Shown here piece after piece: positions 1-9,048 of a stretch of DNA of 64,000 nt (positions are counted from its first letter, which is position 1; each line of letters starts with the position of its first letter). The stretch is from NCBI RefSeq assembly GCF_022419205.1, contig NZ_JAJOZU010000002.1, forward strand, positions 248,001-312,000, in the 5' to 3' direction. The notes beneath the pieces were generated by a model. The model saw nothing but the letters and a program-made list of their open reading frames with translations, was not told the DNA's origin and did no database searches. This DNA is from Thermomonas alba (lineage in GTDB: Bacteria > Pseudomonadota > Gammaproteobacteria > Xanthomonadales > Xanthomonadaceae). Position numbers and translations under genes: made by a program.

Positions 1-679
1 CACTCTGGACTACGTCAAGGTGATCGACGAGCTGTTCACCCCGCAGGCGTTCATCACCACCGACCACGACAACAACCAGATCACCGCCTTCCACCCGGGG
101 GCGATGATGCGCAGCTATGAAAACCACGTGAAGGACGTGCCCGGGGTGACCATCGGGATCGTCAGCCCGGATGGCTATGAAGGCATGCTGCAGAACGCGC
201 GCGAGTTCGTCGAATGCGGCATCCCGTTCATTTTCGACCCAGGCCAGGCGATGCCGCTGTTCAACGGCGAGGAACTGCGCCGCTTCATCGAGCAGGCCGA
301 CTACGTCTGCGTGAACGACTACGAATCCAACCTGCTGCAGGAACGCACCGGCTGGAGCGAGCGCGACATCGCCCGCCGGGTGAAGGCCTACATCACCACC
401 CGCGGCCCCAAGGGCGCGGAAATCCACGCCGACGGCACCACGTACCGCATCCCGCCGGCGCACGAGCGCCGGGTGACCGACCCCACCGGCTGCGGCGACG
501 CCTTCCGCGCCGGCCTGATCTTCGGGATCGAGAAAGGCTACGACTGGGAAACCATCGGCCGCATGGGCAATCTGATGGGCGCGCTCAAGGTCGAGCATCC
601 CGGCACCCAGAACCAGCGCTTCGATTTCGAGGAGTTCGCCGAGCAGTTCCGCCAGCAGTTCGGCTACGCGCTGGGTTGA
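1..679 (+). CDS. PfkB-family carbohydrate/adenosine kinase, 3' part
   Basis: This is the C-terminal part of a ribokinase/PfkB-fold sugar or nucleoside kinase; the reading frame is open from base 2 and the start lies upstream of the window. About 226 residues are visible out of the usual 300-320. The PfkB C-terminal signature is clear in DPTGCGDAF, where the last Asp is the catalytic base and the preceding glycines form the anion hole. The segment ITTRGPKGAEI, a little upstream, is the usual nucleotide-binding strand. Similarity to bacterial proteins annotated as adenosine kinase is my recollection of the family, so the sugar or nucleoside specificity is inferred. A GC-rich hairpin follows the stop codon. 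Confidence 0.85.
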   Translation, partial: TLDYVKVIDELFTPQAFITTDHDNNQITAFHPGAMMRSYENHVKDVPGVTIGIVSPDGYEGMLQNAREFVECGIPFIFDPGQAMPLFNGEELRRFIEQADYVCVNDYESNLLQERTGWSERDIARRVKAYITTRGPKGAEIHADGTTYRIPPAHERRVTDPTGCGDAFRAGLIFGIEKGYDWETIGRMGNLMGALKVEHPGTQNQRFDFEEFAEQFRQQFGYALG

Positions 680-682
680 GAC

Positions 683-707
683 GGCGCCGACCCAGGGTTT
701 CGGCGCC
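683..707 (+). terminator. GC-rich hairpin after the kinase gene
   Basis: GGCGCCGA (683-690) and TCGGCGCC (700-707) form a perfect 8-bp stem with a 9-base loop, four bases after the kinase stop. There is no T-run, so it is at best a weak intrinsic terminator or an mRNA 3'-end stabiliser. Confidence 0.4.
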
Positions 708-722
708 GCCCCAGGGTTTCGG
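691..722 (+). repeat. Two copies of a 13-bp direct repeat
   Basis: CCCAGGGTTTCGG occurs at 691-703 and again at 710-722, period 19. The second copy ends directly at the proposed -10 hexamer of the next gene, so the repeat could be part of its promoter; no function is known. Confidence 0.6.
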
Positions 723-728
723 TATAGT
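723..728 (+). promoter_or_regulatory. -10 element for a leaderless start
   Basis: TATAGT at 723-728 lies exactly six bases before the ATG at 735. A transcript initiated at the normal distance would begin at or next to the start codon. No convincing -35 box is visible. Confidence 0.45.
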
Positions 729-734
729 GAAGGG

Positions 735-1049
735 ATGGATGAGCGCAAGGTCATTCCATTCTCCACGGAACGCACGCAGGACGATGCGCGCACGCTGTTT
801 CTGCTGCGCAGCGAGCCTTGGCGGTTCTCATCGGACGAGTTCGACGCCCTGCTCGAGCGATTCGGCATCGACCGCGCCGAGGCATTCGATCTTGAGCTGA
901 TGCGGCTCGCGCACCGGGCGCGGACCTGTCCCGAGGCAGCGTTCCTGTACACGATCTTCACCGCCCCGATGGAGTCCCCGGAACAGTACGAGGCCGCGGT
1001 CCGGGAGGCGGAGGCACGTTATCGGCGGACGACCTTCAAGGCGGTTTGA
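735..1049 (+). CDS. Small hypothetical protein (104 aa)
   Basis: I do not recognise this protein. It is 104 residues, soluble, without signal peptide or membrane segment, and rich in Arg, Glu and Ala (the C-terminal part reads as charged helix). Codon use is GC-rich at third positions like its neighbours, which supports it being real. The ATG at 735 is preceded directly by GAAGGG, too close to act as a ribosome binding site, and by a -10 hexamer six bases upstream, so a leaderless mRNA is more likely. It stands alone between the kinase gene and a convergent lipoprotein gene. Confidence 0.6.
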   Translation: MDERKVIPFSTERTQDDARTLFLLRSEPWRFSSDEFDALLERFGIDRAEAFDLELMRLAHRARTCPEAAFLYTIFTAPMESPEQYEAAVREAEARYRRTTFKAV

Positions 1050-1088
1050 GGGCGGCCTGCTTGAGGGCGGCCTGCCCGTTCGTCCCGC

Positions 1089-1829
1089 TCAGTTCCACTT
1101 CGGCAACCGGGCCGGATCCAGCCCGCCGACCTCGAACTGGGCGGTGCGCGCGCCGACGTCGCGGGTGGGGAACTCGATCGCCAGCTGCTTACCGGACTTG
1201 GCGAGCTTCCACAGCCCCTTCCAGTCGTCGATGAACATGGCGATGGCCTCGTCGGTCTTCGGGCGCGAGCCCGGCAGGGTATGCACCTGGCCGTCCAGCG
1301 TGACCTTGAGCCGGCACCCGGCGTAGCAATCGAAATCACCGGCCTGCAGCACCAGGTAGGCGCTGCGGCCCCACTGGGGATGATCGCGGAAGATCAGCCG
1401 CACCGGGTGCGCGCCGCTACCGTCGGTGTCCACCGGCTCCTGCGAGTAGATCGCCGCCGACAGCTGATGGCCACCGCCCGCCACCGGGATGTCGTCGTAG
1501 CTCCACAACGCAGCCAGCCGCTGCTGCTGCACCTGGGCTTCGGCCTTGGCGCGCACCTCATCCAGCCGCGGCTTGACCCGCTGCGCGGCGGCGGTGGTCG
1601 GATAGTCCACCTGCAGCACCTCGGCATAGCCCTTGGCCAGCCGCCAGTTCTGCGCCGCCACCGCGTCCTCGAACTGCTTCTCCATCGCCGCGGCGGCCTG
1701 CTCCTTGGCCGCGGCCTGGGCGGCGCCAGTCTGGGCGGCGAGCTTCGGATCCTCGCCGCGCTGGCAGGCGGCCAGCAGCAGGGCGGCGGCAAACACGGCG
1801 AACGCGGCGGGCATGGCGGCGCGGGACAT
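1089..1829 (-). CDS. Predicted lipoprotein with helical N-terminal part
   Basis: A 246-residue protein with an N-terminal hydrophobic stretch ending in the lipobox LLAAC (Cys at about residue 22), so it should be lipidated and anchored in the envelope. Residues 25-110 are Ala/Gln/Glu-rich and probably a long helix or coiled coil; the C-terminal 140 residues contain a paired-Cys segment (DCYAGCRL) and look like a small beta domain. I do not recognise a named family. The stop is 36 bases downstream of the neighbouring alpha/beta hydrolase gene's own 3' side on the same strand, so the two may be cotranscribed, the hydrolase first. Confidence 0.7.
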   Translation of the reverse strand: MSRAAMPAAFAVFAAALLLAACQRGEDPKLAAQTGAAQAAAKEQAAAAMEKQFEDAVAAQNWRLAKGYAEVLQVDYPTTAAAQRVKPRLDEVRAKAEAQVQQQRLAALWSYDDIPVAGGGHQLSAAIYSQEPVDTDGSGAHPVRLIFRDHPQWGRSAYLVLQAGDFDCYAGCRLKVTLDGQVHTLPGSRPKTDEAIAMFIDDWKGLWKLAKSGKQLAIEFPTRDVGARTAQFEVGGLDPARLPKWN

Positions 1830-1865
1830 GGCGGGTATCGAAGCAGTCTGCAGGAGACGAGAAGC

Positions 1866-2828
1866 TTAGCCGGACGCGGCGGGCATGTCCTCGATCCAAG
1901 CCACCAGCGCCTGCGCGACCTCGCGCGCGCGTTCCACCGGCGTCATGTGGCCGCAGCCATCCAGCAACAGCTGCCGCGCGTGTGGAATGCGTGCGGCGTA
2001 CAGCGCCAGGGCGCTGGGGTCGATCACCGCATCCTGGCGCCCCCAAACCAGCAGCGCGGGCTGGTGGATCCGCGCCGCCTCCTCGCCGGGCCGCAGGCTG
2101 TCCGGACCGCGCCCGATCTGGTCGAGCACCGCCTGCTCGAACCCGGCATCGGCGCGACGGCGGGCGATCAGCGCGGCGGACAGCGGCCACGGCAGCCAGG
2201 GCATGGCGCGGGTATCGAAAAACACCGTGCGCAGATAGCGCCGCAGCGAGGCGGCATCGCGCACGGCGAAAGGGTTCTCGCCGGCCAGCACCGCCAGCCC
2301 GAACGCGTTGTCGGCAAAGCGCACGCCGGCGGCGCTCAACAGGGCGACGCGCGTCACCCGCTGCGGATGGCGGGCAGCGACCAGCGCGGCGATCCCGCCG
2401 CCCATCGAGTGCCCGACCAGCACCACTGGCCGCAACGGCGAGCAGGCGGCGATGAACGCGGCCACGCGCTCCGCCTGCTCGACGAACCCGTAGGCGGCCT
2501 CCGGCTTGCGCTCGGACTCGCCCCAGCCGGGCAGGTCGGGGATCAGCAGGTGGTAGCGGCGGCCGAGCGCGCGCGCCAGCGGATACCAGTTCTCCTTGCT
2601 ACCGGTGAAGCCGTGCAGCAGCACCAGGGTCGGGGCCGCCGGATCGCGCGCGCGGCGCTCGGCATACACCCAGCGATGCCCGGCCACTCGCACCTGGCGC
2701 TGGCGCAGGCCGAGCGCCAGGCGCAGCAAAGCGAAGACCAGGCGCAGCAACCGGTACGGCTCACGCGCCAGCGCCCACGCCGCAGTCAGCGCCAGCAGTA
2801 TCCCGACGAGCGTCAGCGCGCCGCCCAT
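1866..2828 (-). CDS. Alpha/beta-fold hydrolase, membrane-anchored
   Basis: A 320-residue alpha/beta hydrolase. The N-terminal 25 residues are hydrophobic and would anchor it in the inner membrane. The oxyanion strand LLHGFTG, the nucleophile elbow GHSMGGG (catalytic Ser), and the C-terminal DGCGHMTP (catalytic His) are all visible, with an Asp near AVIDPSA completing the triad. The family covers esterases, lipases and C-C hydrolases, so the substrate cannot be read from the sequence. It lies 25 bases downstream of the M1 aminopeptidase gene on the same strand and 36 bases before the lipoprotein gene, which suggests a three-gene transcript. Confidence 0.85.
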   Translation of the reverse strand: MGGALTLVGILLALTAAWALAREPYRLLRLVFALLRLALGLRQRQVRVAGHRWVYAERRARDPAAPTLVLLHGFTGSKENWYPLARALGRRYHLLIPDLPGWGESERKPEAAYGFVEQAERVAAFIAACSPLRPVVLVGHSMGGGIAALVAARHPQRVTRVALLSAAGVRFADNAFGLAVLAGENPFAVRDAASLRRYLRTVFFDTRAMPWLPWPLSAALIARRRADAGFEQAVLDQIGRGPDSLRPGEEAARIHQPALLVWGRQDAVIDPSALALYAARIPHARQLLLDGCGHMTPVERAREVAQALVAWIEDMPAASG

Positions 2829-2853
2829 GCCGGCCCGTGCGCCTGGCGCCGGC

Positions 2854-4800
2854 TCACGGCGCGGCGGCGGCCGGAGTCGTCTGCGCCCTGGCGGCGTCCA
2901 GGATCGCCTGCACCGAGCCGGCGGTGATCGGATGCATGCCCGGCTTGGCCTTGGCGAACACCTGCTCGGCGAACGCCAGCCCGTCCGGGGTCGCCACCAG
3001 CGCCTTGTAGATCGGCAGGATCAGCTTGCGGCGGCCCACCTTCTCCAGGAACTTGCCCATCTCCTCGCGCGCGGCGGCATAGCCGCTACGCTCGGCCAGC
3101 GGATACCAGCGCATCGCGATCTCGCCGTTCGGCGTGCCGGTGAAGTGGTAGGCGGCATCCAGCTGCGCCAGCTGCTCCTGCTTCAGGGTCGGCGGCATGC
3201 TCTCGAGGAAATGCACCCACTCCTGGGTGGTCCAGGCATCGGTCACCGACTTCGCCGGCAGCTGGCCGCTGCCCTGCCAGGCGATGCGCGCGGCGTTCAC
3301 GGTGGCGAACTTGGCCGACTCGACCTGCGGCGCGTTGCCGGGGATGCCCGGCTCGTACAGCCACTGGTCCACCTCCTGCATCGTCACCACGTTTGGATGC
3401 TTGTCGATCAGGGTAGCCTTCAAGTAGTCGCGGAACTGCGCCGTGGTGATGCTCTGGAACGCGAAGTGGTCGAAATAGCCCTTCAGCCACGGGTCGAACA
3501 CGTCGCGGCCGAAGCGCTTCTCCAGGAACTCCAGGAACCACGCGCCCTTGGTGTACACGGTGGCGCTGGACTGGTCGTCGGGATCGGCCAGGGTGCCCGG
3601 CTTGAGCGAGAGCCGCTGCAGCTCGGGGCGCAGGGTCTTGTACTCCTGCTTGAGCTCGTCGCGGTCGATCACCTCCTCCATGTCGGCCATGTCGCGGCCG
3701 TACAGGGCCTCGGTGATGCGGCTCTGCACGTAGGTGGTGGTGCCCTCGTTGAGCCAGGCGTCCTTGTCGGTGGCGAAAGTGACCAGGTTGCCCGACCAGC
3801 TGTGCGCCAGCTCGTGCGCCACCAGCGACACCAGCGACTTGTCGCCGACGATCACGGTCGGGGTGGCGAAGGTCAGGCGCGGGTTCTCCATGCCGCCGTA
3901 GGGGAAGCTCGGCGGCAGCACCAAGAGGTCGTAGCGGCCCCAGCGATACGGGCCGTACAGCGACTCCGCGGTGGTGATCATCTTCTCGGTGTCTTCGAAC
4001 TCGTGCGCGGCCTTGTCCACCATCGCCGGCTCGGCCCACACCCCGCTGCGCGCCGAGATCGGCTTGAACACCAAGTCGCCGGCGGCGATCGCCAGCAGGT
4101 AGGACGGGATCTTCTGCGGCATCTTGAAGTGATAGTCGCCGTCGCGGACCGCGTTCGGGTCGTTGTCGGCGCTCATCAGCACCATCACGTCCTTCGGCGC
4201 CTTCACGTGGGCGCTATAGGTGAAGCGCACCTGCGGGGTGTCCTGCAGCGGCACCCACGAGCGCGCGTGGATCTGCTGCGACTGGCTGAACATGAAGGGC
4301 TGCTTGCCGCCCTCGGTCATCGCCGGCGCCAGCCACTGCAGGCCGGAGGCCTCCGGCGAGGTGGCGTAGGTGACGCGCACCTTGGCCGGGCGGGTCGGGG
4401 CCTCGATGGTCAGCGCGCTGCCCAGCACCTTGTCCTTGTCCGACAGCGAGAACTGCAGCGGCGTCCACTTGCCGTCCGCGCCCAGGCCCTCGGCCTTGTC
4501 GATGGTCAGATCACGGGTGTCCAGCACCAGCGCCGTGGCGGACTTGTCCATCCAGTCGAGGGTATAGGTGGCAGTGCCGCTGATGACCTTCTTGTCGAAG
4601 TCGAGCGCCAGATCGAGGGCGAGATCGCTGATGCGCACCTTGTCCGGCTGCGAAAAGGAATGTTCGTCCACGATTTTCTCTGCCACGGCGGGCGCGGCGG
4701 CGGCGGGAGCGGGAGTTTCCGGGGCGGATGCGCGGTTACAGGCGGCGAGAGAGGTGCCCAACGCGGCGGCGATGGCGGCGGACAGGAGCAGCTGACGCAT
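2854..4800 (-). CDS. M1-family zinc aminopeptidase, lipoprotein
   Basis: A 648-residue metallopeptidase related to leukotriene A4 hydrolase and aminopeptidase N. Zinc ligands are in HELAH (329-333) and the Glu of NEG 19 residues further on (about 352), the classic HExxH-18-E arrangement; the exopeptidase signature GGMEN is present upstream of it, and a Tyr-rich C-terminal part follows. The start is placed at MRQLL because it begins a signal peptide ending in a lipobox (SLAAC); a longer start six codons upstream (4818) is possible. The enzyme should trim N-terminal residues from peptides in the periplasm or at the outer membrane. A TAAACT -10 box lies about 30 bases upstream. Confidence 0.93.
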   Translation of the reverse strand: MRQLLLSAAIAAALGTSLAACNRASAPETPAPAAAAPAVAEKIVDEHSFSQPDKVRISDLALDLALDFDKKVISGTATYTLDWMDKSATALVLDTRDLTIDKAEGLGADGKWTPLQFSLSDKDKVLGSALTIEAPTRPAKVRVTYATSPEASGLQWLAPAMTEGGKQPFMFSQSQQIHARSWVPLQDTPQVRFTYSAHVKAPKDVMVLMSADNDPNAVRDGDYHFKMPQKIPSYLLAIAAGDLVFKPISARSGVWAEPAMVDKAAHEFEDTEKMITTAESLYGPYRWGRYDLLVLPPSFPYGGMENPRLTFATPTVIVGDKSLVSLVAHELAHSWSGNLVTFATDKDAWLNEGTTTYVQSRITEALYGRDMADMEEVIDRDELKQEYKTLRPELQRLSLKPGTLADPDDQSSATVYTKGAWFLEFLEKRFGRDVFDPWLKGYFDHFAFQSITTAQFRDYLKATLIDKHPNVVTMQEVDQWLYEPGIPGNAPQVESAKFATVNAARIAWQGSGQLPAKSVTDAWTTQEWVHFLESMPPTLKQEQLAQLDAAYHFTGTPNGEIAMRWYPLAERSGYAAAREEMGKFLEKVGRRKLILPIYKALVATPDGLAFAEQVFAKAKPGMHPITAGSVQAILDAARAQTTPAAAAP

Positions 4801-4830
4801 GAAGATCGGGCCTTGCAACGGAAAGCCCCA

Positions 4831-4836
4831 AGTTTA
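4831..4836 (-). promoter_or_regulatory. -10 element of the M1 peptidase gene
   Basis: Read on the minus strand, TAAACT lies about 30 bases before the ATG of the aminopeptidase gene. No clear -35 box is seen. Confidence 0.35.
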
Positions 4837-4886
4837 GCGCCATCGCCCGTGCGCCGCCGCCCGTGCCCTTAATCATTCAGCATGAC

Positions 4887-4933
4887 AAGGGGACATCTCT
4901 ATCTTGGACAAAAGGGGACATCTCCATTTTGGA
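4887..4933 (+). repeat. Tandem 22-bp repeats resembling an IS terminus
   Basis: AAGGGGACATCTCTATCTTGGA (two bases differ between copies) occurs at 4887-4908 and 4912-4933, period 25; I quote only the core GGGGACATCTC shared by both. Repeats of this GGGGACAT-TTTGG type are familiar to me from ends of insertion sequences in Proteobacteria. No transposase is present in the window, so this is probably a relic; the IS family is uncertain. The second copy runs into TTGACA (4934-4939), a perfect -35 hexamer. Confidence 0.55.
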
Positions 4934-4990
4934 TTGACACCGCATGCAACCGGCCTTGCCTTGCGTGCCCGCGGCCGCGACACTCGCCTC

Positions 4991-5926
4991 ATGTCTCCCG
5001 GGGACACCCTGCCGCTACGCCTTGCCCGGCGCATGCTGTGCGCATTCGCCCTGCTTGCGCTGCTGGCGGGGCTGGCCGGCTGCCAGCCGGCCTCCGCACC
5101 CGATGCAGGCGATGCCGCGCCGCAGGCCGGCGAGCCGGTGCCGGCCGCGCGCCCGGTGGATGCGGTGTACGTGCTGCGCGACCGCCTGCTGGCGCGCGAC
5201 GGGGTGGGCTTCGCCCGGGTCGCGGTGCCACCCGCGCTGCACGCCGATCTGCAACGCGCCTGGCGCGACGGCCGCAGCCGCTGGCCGCTGGACGAGCTGC
5301 CGCTGGATGCGCGCATTCCGGCGATGCTGGCCGCGCTGCAGGCGCCGGACGCCGACCGGCGGCTGATGGCCACCTTCCGCAGGCAGTTCGCCGGGGCCGA
5401 TGCCGACATCGACCAGGCGGTGCGCACGCTGATGGTCTTCGGCAGCGAATACGTGCAGCGCGACCCTGGCTACAGCGCGGACGAGCGCGACCACGCCGCG
5501 CAGGCGATCGCCGCCGTCGGGCGCTGGGCGATCGCGGCACCGCTGGACGACCCGGCGCGGGCGCAGCGCTTCTTCAGCGTGCTCTCGGCCGCGGCGGTGC
5601 GCAGCGGCATCGACGGCAAGGCCGGCTGGCCCGCATTCGCGGCGCTGGGCATGACCCAGAGCCTGAACCGGCTGTCCCCGTTCTTCGCCACTCTGCTGGC
5701 GCAGCTGCGCCAGCAGTACGGCCTCGACATCGACGCCAGCCTGCGCAGCCTGCACGTCAGCCTGGTCGAGCAGACCGGCGACCGCGCGCGCCTGCGCCTG
5801 CAGTACACCCTGGGAGGGACCCCGATCGACGCCTTCACGACCGCAGTCCGGATCGAGGGCCATTGGTATCTGGACGATTACGTGCAGGCTGCACAGCGCA
5901 GCCTGGCGGCCGCGCCCCGCCCTTGA
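4991..5926 (+). CDS. Predicted lipoprotein (311 aa), function unknown
   Basis: The protein has an N-terminal signal peptide and a lipobox (GLAGC, Cys about residue 30), so it should be an envelope lipoprotein. The remainder is mainly helical, Ala/Arg-rich, with a C-terminal strand region ending in GHWYLDDYVQ, a pattern seen in small beta-barrel/NTF2-like folds; I cannot name a family. The start at 4991 is chosen because it leaves a normal n-region; 5033 (inner ATG directly before the hydrophobic stretch) is the alternative, while 4904 would start inside the upstream repeat. GACACT six bases before 4991 is a weak -10, and a TTGACA left by the upstream repeat could also drive it. Confidence 0.7.
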   Translation: MSPGDTLPLRLARRMLCAFALLALLAGLAGCQPASAPDAGDAAPQAGEPVPAARPVDAVYVLRDRLLARDGVGFARVAVPPALHADLQRAWRDGRSRWPLDELPLDARIPAMLAALQAPDADRRLMATFRRQFAGADADIDQAVRTLMVFGSEYVQRDPGYSADERDHAAQAIAAVGRWAIAAPLDDPARAQRFFSVLSAAAVRSGIDGKAGWPAFAALGMTQSLNRLSPFFATLLAQLRQQYGLDIDASLRSLHVSLVEQTGDRARLRLQYTLGGTPIDAFTTAVRIEGHWYLDDYVQAAQRSLAAAPRP

Positions 5927-5970
5927 GCCGCCGCCCGGGCCTGGGCAACAGCTTGGCCGGTGGCGGCCGA

Positions 5971-5976
5971 TATACT
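5971..5976 (+). promoter_or_regulatory. -10 element of the GGDEF-EAL gene
   Basis: TATACT, a near-consensus -10 hexamer, lies 61 bases before the chosen start codon of the following gene; the leader contains a good ribosome binding site (GGGAGGTGAG). The -35 region is not recognisable. Confidence 0.45.
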
Positions 5977-6037
5977 CGGATGCGGGCTGCTCGAGGCGCC
6001 GGTGACAGCGGCCAACGTCCGCACGGGAGGTGAGGGC

Positions 6038-8995
6038 ATGAACGAAGGCGCAGGCACGCACACAACGAGTCGACCCGCTGCGGATGCAGAATCGCCCACG
6101 CTGGCGCTGGCGGGGCTGGCGATCGCCACCGCGCCGAGCGTGCGCGAAACCGCCGCTGCGCTGCTACGCGGACTGGCCGACGTGGGCCGCTGCGCGCAGG
6201 CAGTGGCCTGGACCGATCACGGGGAGCTGCTGTTCGAACCGCAGGAGAGCGACAGCGCAGAGTTCCGCCGCGCCGCCGTCGCCGCGTTCTCCGGCCGCCC
6301 GCTGAGCGGCCCCGAAGTTCCGGATACCCGCCTGCTGCCACCGGGCGCGGCGGATGCCGGCGCGGTGCTGCTGGCCCCGCACGGGGCGCTGGCGGGACTG
6401 GAGCCCGCGCCCAGCCGCCTGCTTACCCTGGCCGGCCAGCGCCTGGCCGAGCTGTTCGCGTTCCAGCGCCTGCGCGCCTCGGTGCAGGATCTGGAACAGG
6501 CCGAGCAGCTGCAACACGCGCTGTTCGCGATCGCCGACATGGCCGCCTCCGACCGCGACATGCAGAGCATGCTGCGCGGGCTGCATCAGATCATCGGCCG
6601 GCTGATGTACGCCGAGAATTTCTACATCGCGCTGTACGACCCGCAGCGGCAGACCCTGCGCTTCATCTATTTCGCCGACGAGATGGACGCGGGCATGTAC
6701 GACCCCGACGAGGAGATCCCGATTTCGCGCATGCGCGGCAGCCTCACCCTGGGCCTGATCCGCCACGGCCGCGCGGTGCGCGGCCCGTCGGAAGAGATCA
6801 TGCGCCTGCTGGGCCTACCGCCGGAGGAGGGCATCGGCACGCCGTCGGTGGACTTCATGGGCGTGCCCATGCAGCGCGACGGCCAGGTCTATGGCGCGCT
6901 GGTGGTGCAGAGTTACAAAGAGGGCGTCGTCTATACCCAGTCCGACTGCGCGGTGCTCAGCTTCGTGGCCGAGCACGTGCTCAACGCGCTCGAGCGCAAG
7001 CGCAGCCAGGAGGAGCTCGAGCGCCGCGTGGTGGAGCGCACCCGCGAACTGGCCGAAGCAAATGCCCAGCTGCAGGTGCAGATCGCCGAGCGCGAGCGCG
7101 CCGCGCACCTGCAGGCCACCCTGTACAAAATCGCCGCTCTGGCCAATCACGAGCAGTGCGACGCGGATTTCTACCGCAGCATCCATCAGGCAGTGGGTGA
7201 GCTGATCGAAGCCGAAAACTTCTACATCGCGCTGCTCTCACCCGACGGCCAGCACCTGCAGATCCCTTACACGGTCGACACCGCCGGCGAAGATCGCGCC
7301 GATCGTCCGCTGGGCCGCGGGCTGACCGAGTACGCGCTGCGCCAGACCGAGCCGCTGCTGATCGACGACGCCGGCATGCGCGCGCTAGTGGAGCGCGGCG
7401 AGATCGATGCCGAGCACTACGCGAGCTGCATGCCGGCGGTGTGCTGGCTGGGCGCCCCGCTGCGCGGGCCGGACGGCGTGATGGGCCTGGTCGCGGTGCA
7501 AAGCTACCGCCCGAATCTGGTCTATACCGAGCAGGACGCCAAGTTGCTGGATTTCGTGGCGCAGCAGATCGCCAGCAGCCTGGAACGCCGGCGGCATGCC
7601 GAAGCGCTGGAGCGCCTGAATGCCGAGCTCGAACAGCGCGTGCAGGCGCGCACCCGCGAGTTGCGCCGTGAGATCGCGGTGCGCGAGCAGGTCGAGGCGC
7701 AGCTCAAGCACCAGGTGATGCACGACCCGCTGACCGGGCTGCCCAACCGGCTGTACCTGCGCGACCGCCTGCAGCGCGCGCTGTCCGCGCAGCAGCGCAA
7801 TCCGCAGCAGACCTTCGCCCTGCTCTATCTCGACGTGGACCGCTTCAAGCTGTTCAATGACAGCCTCGGCCACCTTGCCGGCGATGCGGTCCTGCGCGAA
7901 GTATCGCGGCGCATGCTCGAATGCGTGAGAACTCCGGATGTGGTCGCGCGGCTGTCGGGCGACGAGTTCGCGATCCTGCTGGAGGAGGGCGCGCAGCCGT
8001 CCACCGCGATCAAGATCGCGCAGCGCATCCAGGCGCGGATGCAGGCGCCACTCCCGGTCGGCGAGCGCGAGGTGCAGGCCTCGGTCAGCATCGGCATCGC
8101 CATCAGCCACGACCGCTACCTGACGATCGACGAGATCCTGCACGACGCCGACGTGGCGCTGTACCGCGCCAAGTCCACCGGCCGCCAGCGTTTCGTGCTG
8201 TTCGACGAGCACCAGCAGAATGCGGCGATGAACGTGCTGGAACTGGAGATAGAGCTCCGCCGCGCGCTGCACGCGGGCGAGTTCGTACCCTATTTCCAGC
8301 CGATCGTGCGCATGGACGACCACAGCACGGTCGGCTACGAGGCGCTGATCCGCTGGCAGCATCCGGTGCGCGGCCTGCTCGGCCCGGGCGAGTTCCTGCC
8401 GGTGGCCGAGGAAAGCGGGCTGATCGAGGCCATCGACTGGCACATGTACCGGCTCTCCTGCATCGCCGGCGCACCGCTGGTGGCCCACGGCGGCTTCATC
8501 AGCATCAACATCTCGGCGCGCCACTTCCAGTACGAGGATTTCGACCAGCGCCTGCTGGAGCTGCTGCGCGAGACCGGGTTCCCGCCGCAGCGGCTGCAGA
8601 TCGAAGTGACCGAACGCACCCTGCTCAGCGATCCGAACGCCGCCGCGCGCATCCTGCAGCGGCTGCGCGATGCCGGCATCGGCACTGCGCTGGATGATTT
8701 CGGCACCGGCTATTCCTCGCTCAGCCACGCGCACCGCTTCCCGCTGGAAAAGATCAAGATCGACCGCAGCTTCATCCGCGATCTCGACCAGGCCGACGCA
8801 CAGCGCAGCATCGCGATCATTCGCGCGGTCCTGAGCCTGGCGCAGTCGCTGGATCTGAACGTGGTGGCGGAAGGGGTGGAAACCGAGGCGCAGCGACAGG
8901 CGCTGCTGGCACTCGGCTGCCAGCACGCGCAGGGCTTCCTGTTCGGACGCCCGCAGCCAGCGGCGGCCTGCCTGGCTGCCGACACGAAAGCGTGA
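6038..8995 (+). CDS. GAF-GAF-GGDEF-EAL cyclic-di-GMP signalling protein
   Basis: A 985-residue cytoplasmic regulator. Order of domains: an N-terminal region of about 150 residues, a first GAF-like sensor (about 160-310), a helical linker, a second GAF (about 360-515), a linker coiled coil, GGDEF (about 550-710, signature SGDEF) and EAL (about 730-980). The EAL domain keeps EALIRW, NIS, DDFGTGYSS, KIDRSF and EGVE, so phosphodiesterase activity is expected. The cyclase site has Ser for the first Gly, a tolerated change, so it may be active or GTP-binding only. The start at 6038 has a strong ribosome binding site at 6025-6034; an upstream GTG at 5960 overlaps the promoter and is rejected. Confidence 0.95.
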   Translation: MNEGAGTHTTSRPAADAESPTLALAGLAIATAPSVRETAAALLRGLADVGRCAQAVAWTDHGELLFEPQESDSAEFRRAAVAAFSGRPLSGPEVPDTRLLPPGAADAGAVLLAPHGALAGLEPAPSRLLTLAGQRLAELFAFQRLRASVQDLEQAEQLQHALFAIADMAASDRDMQSMLRGLHQIIGRLMYAENFYIALYDPQRQTLRFIYFADEMDAGMYDPDEEIPISRMRGSLTLGLIRHGRAVRGPSEEIMRLLGLPPEEGIGTPSVDFMGVPMQRDGQVYGALVVQSYKEGVVYTQSDCAVLSFVAEHVLNALERKRSQEELERRVVERTRELAEANAQLQVQIAERERAAHLQATLYKIAALANHEQCDADFYRSIHQAVGELIEAENFYIALLSPDGQHLQIPYTVDTAGEDRADRPLGRGLTEYALRQTEPLLIDDAGMRALVERGEIDAEHYASCMPAVCWLGAPLRGPDGVMGLVAVQSYRPNLVYTEQDAKLLDFVAQQIASSLERRRHAEALERLNAELEQRVQARTRELRREIAVREQVEAQLKHQVMHDPLTGLPNRLYLRDRLQRALSAQQRNPQQTFALLYLDVDRFKLFNDSLGHLAGDAVLREVSRRMLECVRTPDVVARLSGDEFAILLEEGAQPSTAIKIAQRIQARMQAPLPVGEREVQASVSIGIAISHDRYLTIDEILHDADVALYRAKSTGRQRFVLFDEHQQNAAMNVLELEIELRRALHAGEFVPYFQPIVRMDDHSTVGYEALIRWQHPVRGLLGPGEFLPVAEESGLIEAIDWHMYRLSCIAGAPLVAHGGFISINISARHFQYEDFDQRLLELLRETGFPPQRLQIEVTERTLLSDPNAAARILQRLRDAGIGTALDDFGTGYSSLSHAHRFPLEKIKIDRSFIRDLDQADAQRSIAIIRAVLSLAQSLDLNVVAEGVETEAQRQALLALGCQHAQGFLFGRPQPAAACLAADTKA

Positions 8996-9048
8996 CCGCA
9001 ATCACGTCGGCTTCCGGCCTGGCGTCGCTGATGGCGCGATCGGTCGGC

